NCBI GenBank assembly: GCA_040905845.1
Contig: JBBDQV010000114.1
Location: 1-33,258 of the forward strand
Source of the DNA: VGDP01 sp040905845
GTDB lineage: Bacteria; Pseudomonadota; Alphaproteobacteria; SP197
Direction of reading: 5' to 3'
Length of the DNA: 33,258 nt
A model generated the notes under the pieces. It was not told where the DNA came from, did no database searches, and was given only the letters and a program-made list of their open reading frames with translations. Both the position numbers and the translations under genes were made by a program. Of this stretch, positions 1 to 7,503 are shown piece by piece (within the stretch, counting starts at the first letter, position 1; every line of letters begins with the position of its first letter).

Positions 1-1
1 C

Positions 2-1186
2 GCCATGGTCACGGAGTCCGATGACGACGGCGAGGGGCGGTTGCTCGAAGAGTTGCGCGCCGTGGTCGGACCCGCACTGCCGATCGTCGTCACCCTCGAT
101 CTCCACGCCAACGTCACCGACCGCATGGCGCGCCACGCCAACGCGCTGATCTCGTACCGCACCTATCCGCACACCGACATGCGCGAGCGCGGCCGCGAGG
201 CGGCGGAGCTGACGGCTCGCGCGATCCGGGGCGAGGTCAGGCCGCGCACGGCGGTCGCCCGCCGCGCCATGATCGAAGGCGCCGACCACGGCCGCACCGG
301 CGTCGACGGCCCCATGGTGCCGCTGCTCGCGCGCGCCCGCGCGATCGAGCGCGACGAGCCGGGCGCGCTCTCGGTCAGCATCAACGGCGGCTTCGGCGAC
401 GCCGACATCCACGACGCCGGGCCTTCGGTGACCGTGGTCGGCGACGGCGACAGCCTACGCTGGCAGGCGCTCGCCGACGAGCTGATGGACGAGGTCTGGC
501 GCCGGCGCGACGAGTTCTCCGTCGAGTACCTGAGCCCGGCCGAGGCGGTGCGGCGCGCCAAGGCGGCCGCGGGGCGGGCCGGCCCCGGGGTCGTCGCCGA
601 CTACGCCGACAATCCCGGCGGCGGCGCTTACGGCGACGCGACGGGGTTGCTCGCCGCCATGGTCGAGGCGCGCCTCGATGACGCGGTGTTCGCGTGCCTG
701 CGCGATCCCGAGGCGGTGCGCGCCATGCACGCCGCCGGCGCCGGTGCCTCGCTGACGCTCGACCTCGGCGGCAAAGCCGATGCGCGCCTGGGCGGCGGAC
801 CGCTGCGCCTTTCCGGCCGGGTCGTCTCGGTCTCGGACGGCGCGTTCCGCTACGAAGGCCCGATGTACACCGGAGGCGAGGGCCGCATGGGCCCCGCGGC
901 CGTGTTCCGCGCCGGGGGCATCGACGTGGTCGCGACGACCTACAACCTCCAGGTGCTCGACCAGCAGATGCTGAAATCCCAGGGCATCGACCCCGGCGCC
1001 CGGTCGATCGTCGCGGTCAAGTCCATGCACCACTTCCGCGGCGCGTTCGCGCCGATCGCGCGGGCGATCCTGGTCGCCGACTGCGGCGGGCTGACCAGCC
1101 CCGACTACCGCAAGCGTCCCTACCGCAAGCTGCGCCGGCCGATCTATCCGCTCGACCCCGCCGAGGTCTGCACGCGAGCACGCTGA
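2..1186 (+). CDS. M81 family metallopeptidase (MlrC-like), 5' end cut off by window
   Basis: This is the C-terminal part of an MlrC/M81 metallopeptidase, the family of microcystinase C, which hydrolyses linear peptides and amide compounds in a zinc-dependent way. The reading frame is open from base 2. The first visible residues are A-M-V-T-E, matching the family's internal HGAMVTE segment, so the ATG at 5 is internal and the true start lies outside the window. Recognisable blocks are LDLHANVT, YPHTDMRERG, SINGGFGDADI, a YADNPGGGAYGD glycine loop and the C-terminal KSMHHFRGAF. About 394 residues are present of the roughly 490 to 500 usual for the family. Its stop at 1184-1186 lies in a hairpin shared with the convergent phosphatase gene. 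The natural substrate cannot be read from the sequence. Confidence 0.9.
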   Translation, partial: AMVTESDDDGEGRLLEELRAVVGPALPIVVTLDLHANVTDRMARHANALISYRTYPHTDMRERGREAAELTARAIRGEVRPRTAVARRAMIEGADHGRTGVDGPMVPLLARARAIERDEPGALSVSINGGFGDADIHDAGPSVTVVGDGDSLRWQALADELMDEVWRRRDEFSVEYLSPAEAVRRAKAAAGRAGPGVVADYADNPGGGAYGDATGLLAAMVEARLDDAVFACLRDPEAVRAMHAAGAGASLTLDLGGKADARLGGGPLRLSGRVVSVSDGAFRYEGPMYTGGEGRMGPAAVFRAGGIDVVATTYNLQVLDQQMLKSQGIDPGARSIVAVKSMHHFRGAFAPIARAILVADCGGLTSPDYRKRPYRKLRRPIYPLDPAEVCTRAR

Positions 1187-1206
1187 GCGCCGACCGCCTG
1201 CTCAGC
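1182..1206. terminator. Hairpin between convergent genes, possible bidirectional terminator
   Basis: GCTGAGC at 1182-1188 is perfectly complementary to GCTCAGC at 1200-1206, with an 11-base loop. The stem contains the stop codon of the M81 gene and reaches the stop codon of the opposing phosphatase gene. No T-run follows on either side, so intrinsic termination is only a guess. Confidence 0.35.
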
Positions 1207-1786
1207 CGATCGACACGAGCCGGCGCCAGGTCCGCGCCCTGACCACCTGGTATCGTGCCAGATTGGCGATGGGCATGGCGTGGAAGTCCCCGAGCGGCCG
1301 CGCGGAGAGATGGCAGTCGAACACGCGGATCGGGCCGCCGTGGGTGACGACCAGCACCAGGGACTCGCCGTCGATCGCCTGGTCGAGGTCGTCGATCGCG
1401 GCGGCGACGCGCGCCTGCATCTCGGCGAGCGTCTCGCCGCCGCCCGGCCTGGCGTTCGCCGCGTCGGTACGCCAGTGCCGCCATTCATCGGGGTAATGGT
1501 GTGCAGCTTCGTCTTCGGTCAGCCCGGAGAATCGGCCGAGGTCGATCTCCCACAGCCGGGCGTCCGCCGCAAGGGGTGGCACGGCTGGCCCGAACAGCGC
1601 TTCGATCGTCTCGCGGCAACGCCTGGCCGGGCTCGCGACGATGCGGTCAGGCCGCGCCATGTGCCCGCCAAGCGCGGCGGCGGCGCGGCGACCTTGCTCG
1701 GAAAGCCCGATGTCGGTGCGGCCCTGCAACCGGCGCGGCGGGCCGTTCCATTCGGTGTGTGCGTGGCGCAGGAGCCAGAGGGGCAT
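1202..1786 (-). CDS. Histidine phosphatase family protein (phosphoglycerate mutase-like)
   Basis: The 194-residue product is a cytosolic phosphatase of the histidine (phosphoglycerate mutase-like) superfamily. The phospho-accepting signature LLRHAHTEWNG is at residues 5-15 (catalytic His8). The ASPARRCRETIE block, the acidic segment LWEIDLGRFSGL and the second active-site motif VTHGGPIRVF follow in family order. The length is that of small monofunctional members such as alpha-ribazole or broad-specificity phosphatases. The ATG at 1786 was chosen because the signature begins directly after it; longer upstream frames would run into the neighbouring gene. It lies 65 bases downstream of the ComA-like gene on the same strand, separated by a palindromic repeat. 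The context suggests, without proving, that it could dephosphorylate phosphosulfolactate in place of the unrelated ComB. Confidence 0.88.
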   Translation of the reverse strand: MPLWLLRHAHTEWNGPPRRLQGRTDIGLSEQGRRAAAALGGHMARPDRIVASPARRCRETIEALFGPAVPPLAADARLWEIDLGRFSGLTEDEAAHHYPDEWRHWRTDAANARPGGGETLAEMQARVAAAIDDLDQAIDGESLVLVVTHGGPIRVFDCHLSARPLGDFHAMPIANLARYQVVRARTWRRLVSIG

Positions 1787-1811
1787 GGTCGGAGCGGTTC
1801 CGGCGAATGCG

Positions 1812-1840
1812 GTAGAGGCGGGCTTCAAACCCGCCGCTAC
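1812..1840. repeat. REP-like palindromic repeat
   Basis: An imperfect palindrome: GTAGAGGCGGG, a 7-base loop (CTTCAAA), then CCCGCCGCTAC, with one mismatch in an 11-bp stem. It sits in the 65-base gap between the ComA-like gene and the phosphatase gene. Its form resembles short GTAG-GGCGGG-TTCAAA-CCCGCC palindromes dispersed in high-GC proteobacteria, but there is only one copy in this window. It could attenuate transcription between the two minus-strand genes. Confidence 0.55.
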
Positions 1841-1851
1841 AATGGCGCGGA

Positions 1852-2670
1852 CTACTTCGGCACGAACAGCGTATCGCTTCTGAGGCCGAGCCGCAGGGTC
1901 TCGAGGTTGAGCGCGTCGGCGGCCGGCACGTTGCCGAGGTTGGCCTCGAACCCGACCGAGCGCAGGAACGCGATCTGCTGCTTCTTTTGCGGTGCCTCGA
2001 AGATAACTCGGCCGAGGTCGATTCCGCACGTCAGAATCTCGCCCATCAGGTCGGCGCGGGCGTCGCCGTCGGACTGGAACAGGCCGGCGGTACCGCTCTC
2101 GCGGCCCTCGGTGATGACCTTCCAGGCGCCCGCCGCGAGCTCGCGGCGGATACGCTCGATCCATTGGTCCGGGGTCATGACCTTGGCGGCATCCTTGCTG
2201 CCGACCTCGGAGAAGACGATGAAGCTCCTCGACAGCCGCTCGATCGAGCGCAGCTTCTCGATCTCGGGGAGCTCGATCGAGCCGTCGGAGACCTCGAAGT
2301 GCGTGGCGCCCATGTCGAGCGCCCAGGCGACGTAGTCCTCGAGCTTGCCCTGGGCATGGGCGAGCTCGAACAGGGTGCCGCCGAACCAGAAGCCCACTCC
2401 GTGACGCTCCAGCAGCCCGATCTTCGCGTCGAGCGCGGGCGAGATGACCCCGGTGCCCCAGCCGAACTTGACGAAATCGATGAAGGGCGCGGCCGAGACC
2501 AGCAAGTCCTCCATGGCGCGCGGCCCCAGCCCACCGTCGATGACGCAGGTCAGGCCCGTTGTGCGCGGCTTCGCGGCACGCGGGCGCAAAGTGAGGAAAT
2601 CGGCCGTGGGGCGCGCCAAAAACGGCCGCGCGTACGATGCCTCGTCGATGAGGTTGAGAACCTGGGCCAT
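1852..2670 (-). CDS. comA: Phosphosulfolactate synthase (ComA family)
   Basis: The 272-residue protein matches the ComA family, which adds sulfite to phosphoenolpyruvate to give (2R)-phospho-3-sulfolactate, the first step of archaeal coenzyme M synthesis; bacterial members feed sulfolactate. Family blocks seen in order are IDGGLGPRAMEDLL, FVKFGWGTGVI, FGGTLFELAHAQGK, HFEVSDGSIELP, FSEVGSKD, VITEGRESGTAGLF, VIFEAPQKKQQIAFL, NLGNV and LETLRLGLRSDT. The TIM-barrel phosphate and metal motifs look intact. The ATG at 2670 has a GGAG-type ribosome site about 10 bases upstream; a longer in-frame extension to 2844 would cross the divergent promoter region and adds nothing resembling the family. No comB, comC, suyA/B or slcD lies nearby, so pathway membership is inferred only from the family and the adjacent phosphatase gene. 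Confidence 0.87.
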   Translation of the reverse strand: MAQVLNLIDEASYARPFLARPTADFLTLRPRAAKPRTTGLTCVIDGGLGPRAMEDLLVSAAPFIDFVKFGWGTGVISPALDAKIGLLERHGVGFWFGGTLFELAHAQGKLEDYVAWALDMGATHFEVSDGSIELPEIEKLRSIERLSRSFIVFSEVGSKDAAKVMTPDQWIERIRRELAAGAWKVITEGRESGTAGLFQSDGDARADLMGEILTCGIDLGRVIFEAPQKKQQIAFLRSVGFEANLGNVPAADALNLETLRLGLRSDTLFVPK

Positions 2671-2815
2671 AGTGAACGCTCCGTTACCGGGGGTCTCGAC
2701 GCCAACCCGGGCAGTGTGGCCGCTCGGTGGATAACACTCAGTGACCCCGATCACGCCCCCACCAAAGATCGTTCCGCGCTCGACGGCGCGCGCGCGTCCT
2801 GCGAAAGTCGACGCC

Positions 2816-3604
2816 ATGGCGGGGCTGGGAACGTTCGTCGTCAAGCAGCGCGACGGGGTCGCGTGGCTGACGCTCGACCGCGCCGAGCGTCACAACGCGT
2901 TCGACGACGCCTTGATCGTCGGCTTGACCGAAGCCGTGCGGCAAATCGGCGCCGATTCGGGGGTTCGCGCCATTGTCCTGACCGGCGCCGGGCCGTCGTT
3001 TTCGGCCGGCGCCGATCTCGGCTGGATGAAGCGGGCGGCCGGGCAGGGGCGCGAGGAGAACTTGCGCGACGCACTGGCGTTGGCGGAGCTGATGCGCACG
3101 CTCGCCGAGGTCGCCAAGCCGACCGTGGCCAGGGTCAACGGCGCCGCGATCGGCGGCGGTTTCGGCCTGGTCTGCTGCTGCGACGTGGCGGTGGCGTCGG
3201 CGACGGCGGCCTTCCAGCTTTCCGAGGTGCGGCTCGGCCTGGTTCCGGGCGCGATCTCGCCCTACGTGGTCGGCGCCATCGGCACGCGCCATGCCCGCCG
3301 GCTGATGCTGATGGCCGAGCGCATCGACGCCGCCGAGGCGCATCGGATCGGTCTGGTTCACGAGGTCGTCGCCCCCGATGGTCTCGATGCCGCAATCGAA
3401 AGAGTCCTGGCGGCGATCCTGGCGGGCGGGCCCCTCGCCCACGCCGAGGTCAAGCGGCTGGTCCGTGCCGTCGCGGGCCGGGCCGTCGACGACCCGCTCG
3501 TGGCCCTGACCGCCGACAGCATCGCGCGCGCGCGCGCCACCGACGAGGGCCGCGAGGGAATCTCGGCGTTCCTCGAGAAACGGGCACCCGCATGGCGGAC
3601 CTGA
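2816..3604 (+). CDS. liuC: Enoyl-CoA hydratase/isomerase, probable methylglutaconyl-CoA hydratase
   Basis: A 262-residue crotonase-fold protein, the normal length for the family. It shows the N-terminal LTLDRAERHNAFDD, the first oxyanion-hole segment GAGPSFSAGADLGWM, the second (AAIGGGFGLVCCCDVAVASATAAFQLSEVRLGLVPG, given by key residues around GGGFG) and a C-terminal EGISAFLEKRAP typical of hydratases. Its stop overlaps the start of the biotin-carboxylase gene by 13 bases, and an HMG-CoA lyase gene follows. The trio is the liuC-liuD-liuE core of leucine degradation, so hydration of 3-methylglutaconyl-CoA to HMG-CoA is the most likely job. The ATG at 2816 was preferred over one at 2741 because the family N-terminus begins with GTFVVKQRDGVAWLTL. 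The ribosome site is weak. Confidence 0.88.
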   Translation: MAGLGTFVVKQRDGVAWLTLDRAERHNAFDDALIVGLTEAVRQIGADSGVRAIVLTGAGPSFSAGADLGWMKRAAGQGREENLRDALALAELMRTLAEVAKPTVARVNGAAIGGGFGLVCCCDVAVASATAAFQLSEVRLGLVPGAISPYVVGAIGTRHARRLMLMAERIDAAEAHRIGLVHEVVAPDGLDAAIERVLAAILAGGPLAHAEVKRLVRAVAGRAVDDPLVALTADSIARARATDEGREGISAFLEKRAPAWRT

Positions 3605-5580
3605 GGCCCGTTCGCAAGCTCCTGATCGCCAACCGGGGCGAGATCGCCTGCCGGATCGCGCGGACGGCGCGGCGCCTGGGCATCGGGGTTGTCGCGGTCC
3701 ACTCCGACGCCGATGCGAACGCGCGCCACGTCGCACTGGCCGACGAGGCCTACCGGCTCGGCCCGGCGCCAGCCACCGAAAGCTATCTTCGCATCGATCG
3801 GGTCCTCGAAGCCGCCAAGGCGACGGGGGCGGACGCCATCCATCCCGGCTATGGGTTTCTCGCCGAAAGCGCGGCGTTCGCCCGCGCCTGCGCCAACGCG
3901 GGCCTGATCTACGTCGGGCCTCCGGCCGAGGTCATCGAGCGGTTGGGGGCCAAGGACGCGGCCAAGGAAGTCGCGATCGCCGCCGGAGTCCCCGTACTGC
4001 CCGGCTACCAGGGCACCGCCCAGGATGACGCGACGCTCGTTCGCGAGGCGAAAACGCTCGGCTACCCGCTCGCGGTCAAGGCAGTGGCGGGTGGCGGCGG
4101 GCGCGGCCTCAGGGTCGTGCGCGAGTCGGGCGGCTTGAGCGAAGCATTGGCGTCGGCCCGGCGCGAGGCCAATGGAGCATTCGGCGACGACCGGTTGATC
4201 CTCGAACGCTGGCTCGATCGTCCGCGCCACGTCGAGGTCCAGATCCTCGGCGATGCCCACGGTAACGTCGTTCACCTGCACGAGCGCGATTGCTCCCTCC
4301 AGCGGCGCCATCAAAAGATCGTCGAGGAGGCTCCGGCACCGGGCCTTTCCGACTCGATGCGCGGCGGCCTGGGCGCGGCCGCCGTCGCGCTCGCCAAGGC
4401 CGTCGGTTACGTCAACGCGGGCACGGTCGAGTTTCTCGTCGATGCCAATTGGTTCTTCTTTCTTGAGGTTAATACAAGGCTGCAAGTAGAGCATCCAGTT
4501 ACGGAATTCATCACAGGTCTGGATCTCGTCGAGCTTCAGCTCCGCGTCGCGTCGGGTGCGCCGAGCGGGCTCGACCAGAGCGCGATCCCGCGTCGCAGCC
4601 ACGCCATCGAGGTGCGGCTCTGCGCCGAGGACCCGGCTCGTGGCTTCCTGCCGCAGACCGGCCGGGTGGCGCGGTTGTGGCTGCCCGAGGCGACCGGCGG
4701 CGTTCGCATCGACACCGGGCTCGACGAAGGCGACACCGTCGGCCTCGACTACGACTCGCTGATCGCCAAGATCATCGTCGGCGGCGCGACACGCGAGGAG
4801 GCGCGCGAGCGCATGCTGGGTGCTCTGCGGCGGACGGGGCTTGTCGGCCTCAGCACGAACGTCGAATTCCTGGCCGCGCTCGTGGCCCATCCGACGTTCG
4901 CGGCCGGCGCGCCGGACACCGGGTTTCTCGACCGATCCCTGCCCGAGCTTCTGGTCGAGGCTCCACCCCCTCCGGACCAGGCGATCGTCGCGGCGGCGAT
5001 TGCCCATGTCCGGTCGCGCGCATCGGGCGGCGGGTCGCCCTGGGCGGTGGGGCGCCCATGGCGGCTCAGCGCGGCCGCGGTCGAGACGTTGCGGATGATC
5101 GTCGCGGGCGAAGAACTCGCGGTTCGGGTGACCCATCTCGATGCCGGCTACGACGTCGCGATCGACGGGCGAACCCATCACGTTCGGAGCTTCGCCGAAA
5201 TGCGCGGTTCGGGGCCGCTTGACCTGGCGATCGACGGGGCAAGGCGCGACTACCACGTCCACATCGAGGGCCAGACGATCCACATCCTGTGGTCGGGCAC
5301 CGTGCATCGCCTTGCGCTGATCGACCCGCTCGCCGTCGCTGCCGGGGCGAGCGAGGCGGATGGGCACTTGCGCGCGCCCATGCCGGGCCGCGTCGTCAAA
5401 GTCATGGCCGAGGTCGGCGCGAGCGTCGAGCGCGGCGCGCCGCTCTTGGTGCTCGAGGCGATGAAGATGGAGCACACCATCACGGCACCGGTCGCCGGCC
5501 GGGTCGCCCGCATGCCCTTCGGACCGGGCGATCTGGTCGAGGAAGGCACCGAGCTGGTGGTGTTCGAGGACGAGGCGTGA
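3592..5580 (+). CDS. liuD: Methylcrotonyl-CoA carboxylase, biotin carboxylase/BCCP (alpha) subunit
   Basis: 662 residues, typical of the alpha subunit of 3-methylcrotonyl-CoA carboxylase, which charges its own biotin with bicarbonate and ATP. Domains: biotin carboxylase N-domain (KLLIANRGEIACRI at about 8-21), ATP-grasp with the glycine loop GGGGRG at 167-172 and core motif EVNTRLQVEHPVTE at 292-305, biotin carboxylase C-domain to about 445, an MCC-type linker, and a C-terminal biotinyl domain with LEAMKMEH (acceptor Lys625, 38 residues from the end). The ATG at 3592 directly precedes the conserved N-terminus. Its stop TGA overlaps the GTG start of the lyase gene. The carboxyltransferase beta subunit (liuB) needed for activity is not in the window. 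Codons for residues 286-312 are strikingly AT-rich compared with the rest of the gene (see the entry at 4447-4527). Confidence 0.93.
   Translation: MADLRPVRKLLIANRGEIACRIARTARRLGIGVVAVHSDADANARHVALADEAYRLGPAPATESYLRIDRVLEAAKATGADAIHPGYGFLAESAAFARACANAGLIYVGPPAEVIERLGAKDAAKEVAIAAGVPVLPGYQGTAQDDATLVREAKTLGYPLAVKAVAGGGGRGLRVVRESGGLSEALASARREANGAFGDDRLILERWLDRPRHVEVQILGDAHGNVVHLHERDCSLQRRHQKIVEEAPAPGLSDSMRGGLGAAAVALAKAVGYVNAGTVEFLVDANWFFFLEVNTRLQVEHPVTEFITGLDLVELQLRVASGAPSGLDQSAIPRRSHAIEVRLCAEDPARGFLPQTGRVARLWLPEATGGVRIDTGLDEGDTVGLDYDSLIAKIIVGGATREEARERMLGALRRTGLVGLSTNVEFLAALVAHPTFAAGAPDTGFLDRSLPELLVEAPPPPDQAIVAAAIAHVRSRASGGGSPWAVGRPWRLSAAAVETLRMIVAGEELAVRVTHLDAGYDVAIDGRTHHVRSFAEMRGSGPLDLAIDGARRDYHVHIEGQTIHILWSGTVHRLALIDPLAVAAGASEADGHLRAPMPGRVVKVMAEVGASVERGAPLLVLEAMKMEHTITAPVAGRVARMPFGPGDLVEEGTELVVFEDEA
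4447..4527. other. Low-GC patch inside the biotin carboxylase gene
   Basis: Hand count gives 34 G+C in 81 bases (42 percent), against 41 of 60 (68 percent) in the preceding 60 bases. The patch uses codons otherwise scarce here: AAT twice, ACA twice, AGG, GTA, CAA, CCA, TTT, CTT. The frame is intact and it encodes the most conserved ATP-grasp motif of the family. Gene conversion from a low-GC homologue, or an assembly chimera at a conserved motif, are the two obvious readings. Confidence 0.7.
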
Positions 5581-6494
5581 GCCTGCCCGCGTCGGTGCGC
5601 CTGGTCGAGGTCGGCCCGCGCGACGGGCTGCAGAACGAGACCGCGACGCTGCCCGCCGCGACCAAGGCGGCGCTCGTCGAGCGCCTGGCCGGCGCCGGGC
5701 TGCCAGTGGTCGAGACCGGCAGCTTCGTTTCGGCGAAATGGGTCCCGCAGATGGCCGATTCGGCCGAGGTGTTCGCCCTGATCAAGCGCCGCGCGGGCAC
5801 CCGGTACACCGCGCTGACGCCCAACCTCAAGGGCTTCGAGGCGGCCGTTGCGGCCAAGGCCGACGAGGTCGCGGTGTTCGCGGCGGCCTCGGAATCGTTC
5901 AGCCGGCGCAACATCAACTGCACCATCGCCGAGAGCCTCGAGCGGTTCGCGCCGGTGTGCGAGGCCGCCCAGGCGCGCGGGCTGCCGGTCCGGGGCTACG
6001 TCAGTTGCGTGCTCGGCTGCCCCTACGAGGGCGCGGTCGCGCCCGACCGGGTCGCCGACGTGGCGGCGCGCCTGACAACGCTCGGCTGCTACGAGGTCTC
6101 GCTCGGCGATACCATCGGCGTCGGCACGCCGGCCAAGGCGCGGGCGATGGTCGAGGCGGTGGCGGCGCGCGTTCCGATCGAGCGGCTCGCGGCCCACTTC
6201 CACGACACTTACGGCCAAGCGCTCGCCAACCTCTTCGCCGTGCTCGAGCAGGGCGTGGCCACGGTCGATGCCTCGGTCGCCGGGCTCGGCGGCTGCCCCT
6301 ACGCGCAGGGCGCCACCGGCAACGTCGCGACCGAGGACGTAGTTTACATGCTCGATGGCCTCGGCATCGCGACCGGGGTCGATCTTTCGGCCGTGGTCGA
6401 GACCGCCTGGTTCATCGCCGACGCGCTCGGCCGCGAGCCCGGCTCGAAGGTCGCGCGGGCGCGGGGACGAAGCGAACGGGGACAAGCACGATGA
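5577..6494 (+). CDS. liuE: Hydroxymethylglutaryl-CoA lyase
   Basis: The 305-residue TIM-barrel enzyme cleaves HMG-CoA to acetyl-CoA and acetoacetate, the last step of leucine breakdown. Landmarks: RDGLQNE at 15-21 (catalytic Arg and metal Asp), ETGSFVSAKWVPQMAD, NLKGFEAA, the SLGDTIGVGTP strand, the metal-binding HFHDTYGQALAN, and the lid loop SVAGLGGCPYAQGATGNVATED with the catalytic cysteine of GLGGCP. The start is GTG at 5577, inside the GTGA overlap with the liuD stop; no ATG fits the conserved N-terminus. The C-terminal dozen residues are Arg/Gly-rich and poorly conserved. Its own stop overlaps the next start as ATGA, so translation is probably coupled through the whole operon. Confidence 0.94.
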   Translation: MSLPASVRLVEVGPRDGLQNETATLPAATKAALVERLAGAGLPVVETGSFVSAKWVPQMADSAEVFALIKRRAGTRYTALTPNLKGFEAAVAAKADEVAVFAAASESFSRRNINCTIAESLERFAPVCEAAQARGLPVRGYVSCVLGCPYEGAVAPDRVADVAARLTTLGCYEVSLGDTIGVGTPAKARAMVEAVAARVPIERLAAHFHDTYGQALANLFAVLEQGVATVDASVAGLGGCPYAQGATGNVATEDVVYMLDGLGIATGVDLSAVVETAWFIADALGREPGSKVARARGRSERGQAR

Positions 6495-7477
6495 CGACGC
6501 GGGTGTGGACCGACATCGACTACGAACGGGACGGCAAGCAGGTCGGGCACCTTTTCGCGGCCCATTCGGTGACGCGCTCGGGCTACGGCCACGTCGCCAC
6601 GCCGGTCGCGGTGATCCGCAACGGCAAAGCCCCGACCGCGCTCCTGATGGCGGGCAATCACGGCGACGAGTACGAAGGCCAGGTCGCGCTGACGCGGCTG
6701 ATCCGCGCGCTCGATCCCGCCCGGATCAAGGGCCGGGTCATCATTGTGCCGGCCGCGAACGTCGCCGCCGCGCTCGCCGGCGCGCGCACCTCGCCGGTCG
6801 ACGAAGGCAACCTCAACCGCGCCTTCCCGGGCGATCCGAACGGCACGCCGACCTTCGCCATGGCGCACTACTACGACACCGTCCTGTTCGCCATGGCCGA
6901 CGCGTTGATCGACATCCACTCGGGCGGTACGTCGATGGATTACCTGCCGTTCGCCTCGATCTGCCTCGAGGGCGATCCCGCGGTCGACGAGCCGGCGCGC
7001 GCCCTGCTGGCCGCGTTCGGGGCGCCGATCGCGATCGAATGGGACGCGGTCGACCCGCGCATGGCCGAGGTCGCCGCCGCGCATCGCGGGGTGCCGTCGG
7101 TGAGCGGGGAGTTCGGCGGCGCCGCGACGGTCAAGCCGGACGGCGTCGCGATCGTCGAGCGCGGCGTCCACAACGTGCTGCGTCACCTCGGCATCATCGA
7201 CGGAAAGGTTGCGCCGGCCAACAGCCGCCGCATGGCGATCCCGTCGCGCGACTGCTACGCCTTCGCGACCTGCGCCGGGCTGTTCGAACCGAAGGTCGCG
7301 CTCGGCGCGACGATCGAGAAGGGCGCCGTGTGCGGGCTGATCCATTTCGTCGACGATCCGCTGCGCGAGCCGGTCGCGTGCCGCTTCGCGACCAGCGGCC
7401 TGGTCGTCTGCCTGCGCCAGCCGGCGCGCATCGAGCCCGGCGACTGCCTTGGCCATCTCGCGCGGGACGTGCGATAA
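6491..7477 (+). CDS. Succinylglutamate desuccinylase/aspartoacylase family deacylase (DoeB-like), copy 1
   Basis: A 328-residue zinc hydrolase of the AstE/AspA branch of the M14 fold, which removes acyl groups from N-acylated amino acids. The zinc ligands are visible: His57 and Glu60 in AGNHGDEYEGQ, and His143 in DIHSGGTSMDY. The catalytic Glu207 lies in SGEFGG, and RTSPVDEGNLNRAFPGD is the substrate-arginine block. Overall form resembles N-alpha-acetyl-diaminobutyrate deacetylase (DoeB), but no ectoine-degradation partner is near, so the substrate is left open. The start ATG overlaps the liuE stop as ATGA, making it the last gene of the liu operon, an unusual partner for leucine catabolism. 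A paralogue of the same architecture lies at 18214-19227 on the other strand. Confidence 0.88.
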   Translation: MTTRVWTDIDYERDGKQVGHLFAAHSVTRSGYGHVATPVAVIRNGKAPTALLMAGNHGDEYEGQVALTRLIRALDPARIKGRVIIVPAANVAAALAGARTSPVDEGNLNRAFPGDPNGTPTFAMAHYYDTVLFAMADALIDIHSGGTSMDYLPFASICLEGDPAVDEPARALLAAFGAPIAIEWDAVDPRMAEVAAAHRGVPSVSGEFGGAATVKPDGVAIVERGVHNVLRHLGIIDGKVAPANSRRMAIPSRDCYAFATCAGLFEPKVALGATIEKGAVCGLIHFVDDPLREPVACRFATSGLVVCLRQPARIEPGDCLGHLARDVR

Positions 7478-7503
7478 GGCGCACCACGTCGCGTTTGTCG
7501 CAG

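Noticed and set aside
1987..3591. A 535-codon in-frame extension upstream of the biotin carboxylase
   Set aside because: It runs antisense through the ComA-like gene and out of frame through liuC; the conserved carboxylase N-terminus begins at the ATG at 3592.
6491..7477. Assignment as doeB of ectoine degradation
   Set aside because: No doeA, doeC, doeD or ectoine transporter is nearby for either paralogue, so only the family is given.
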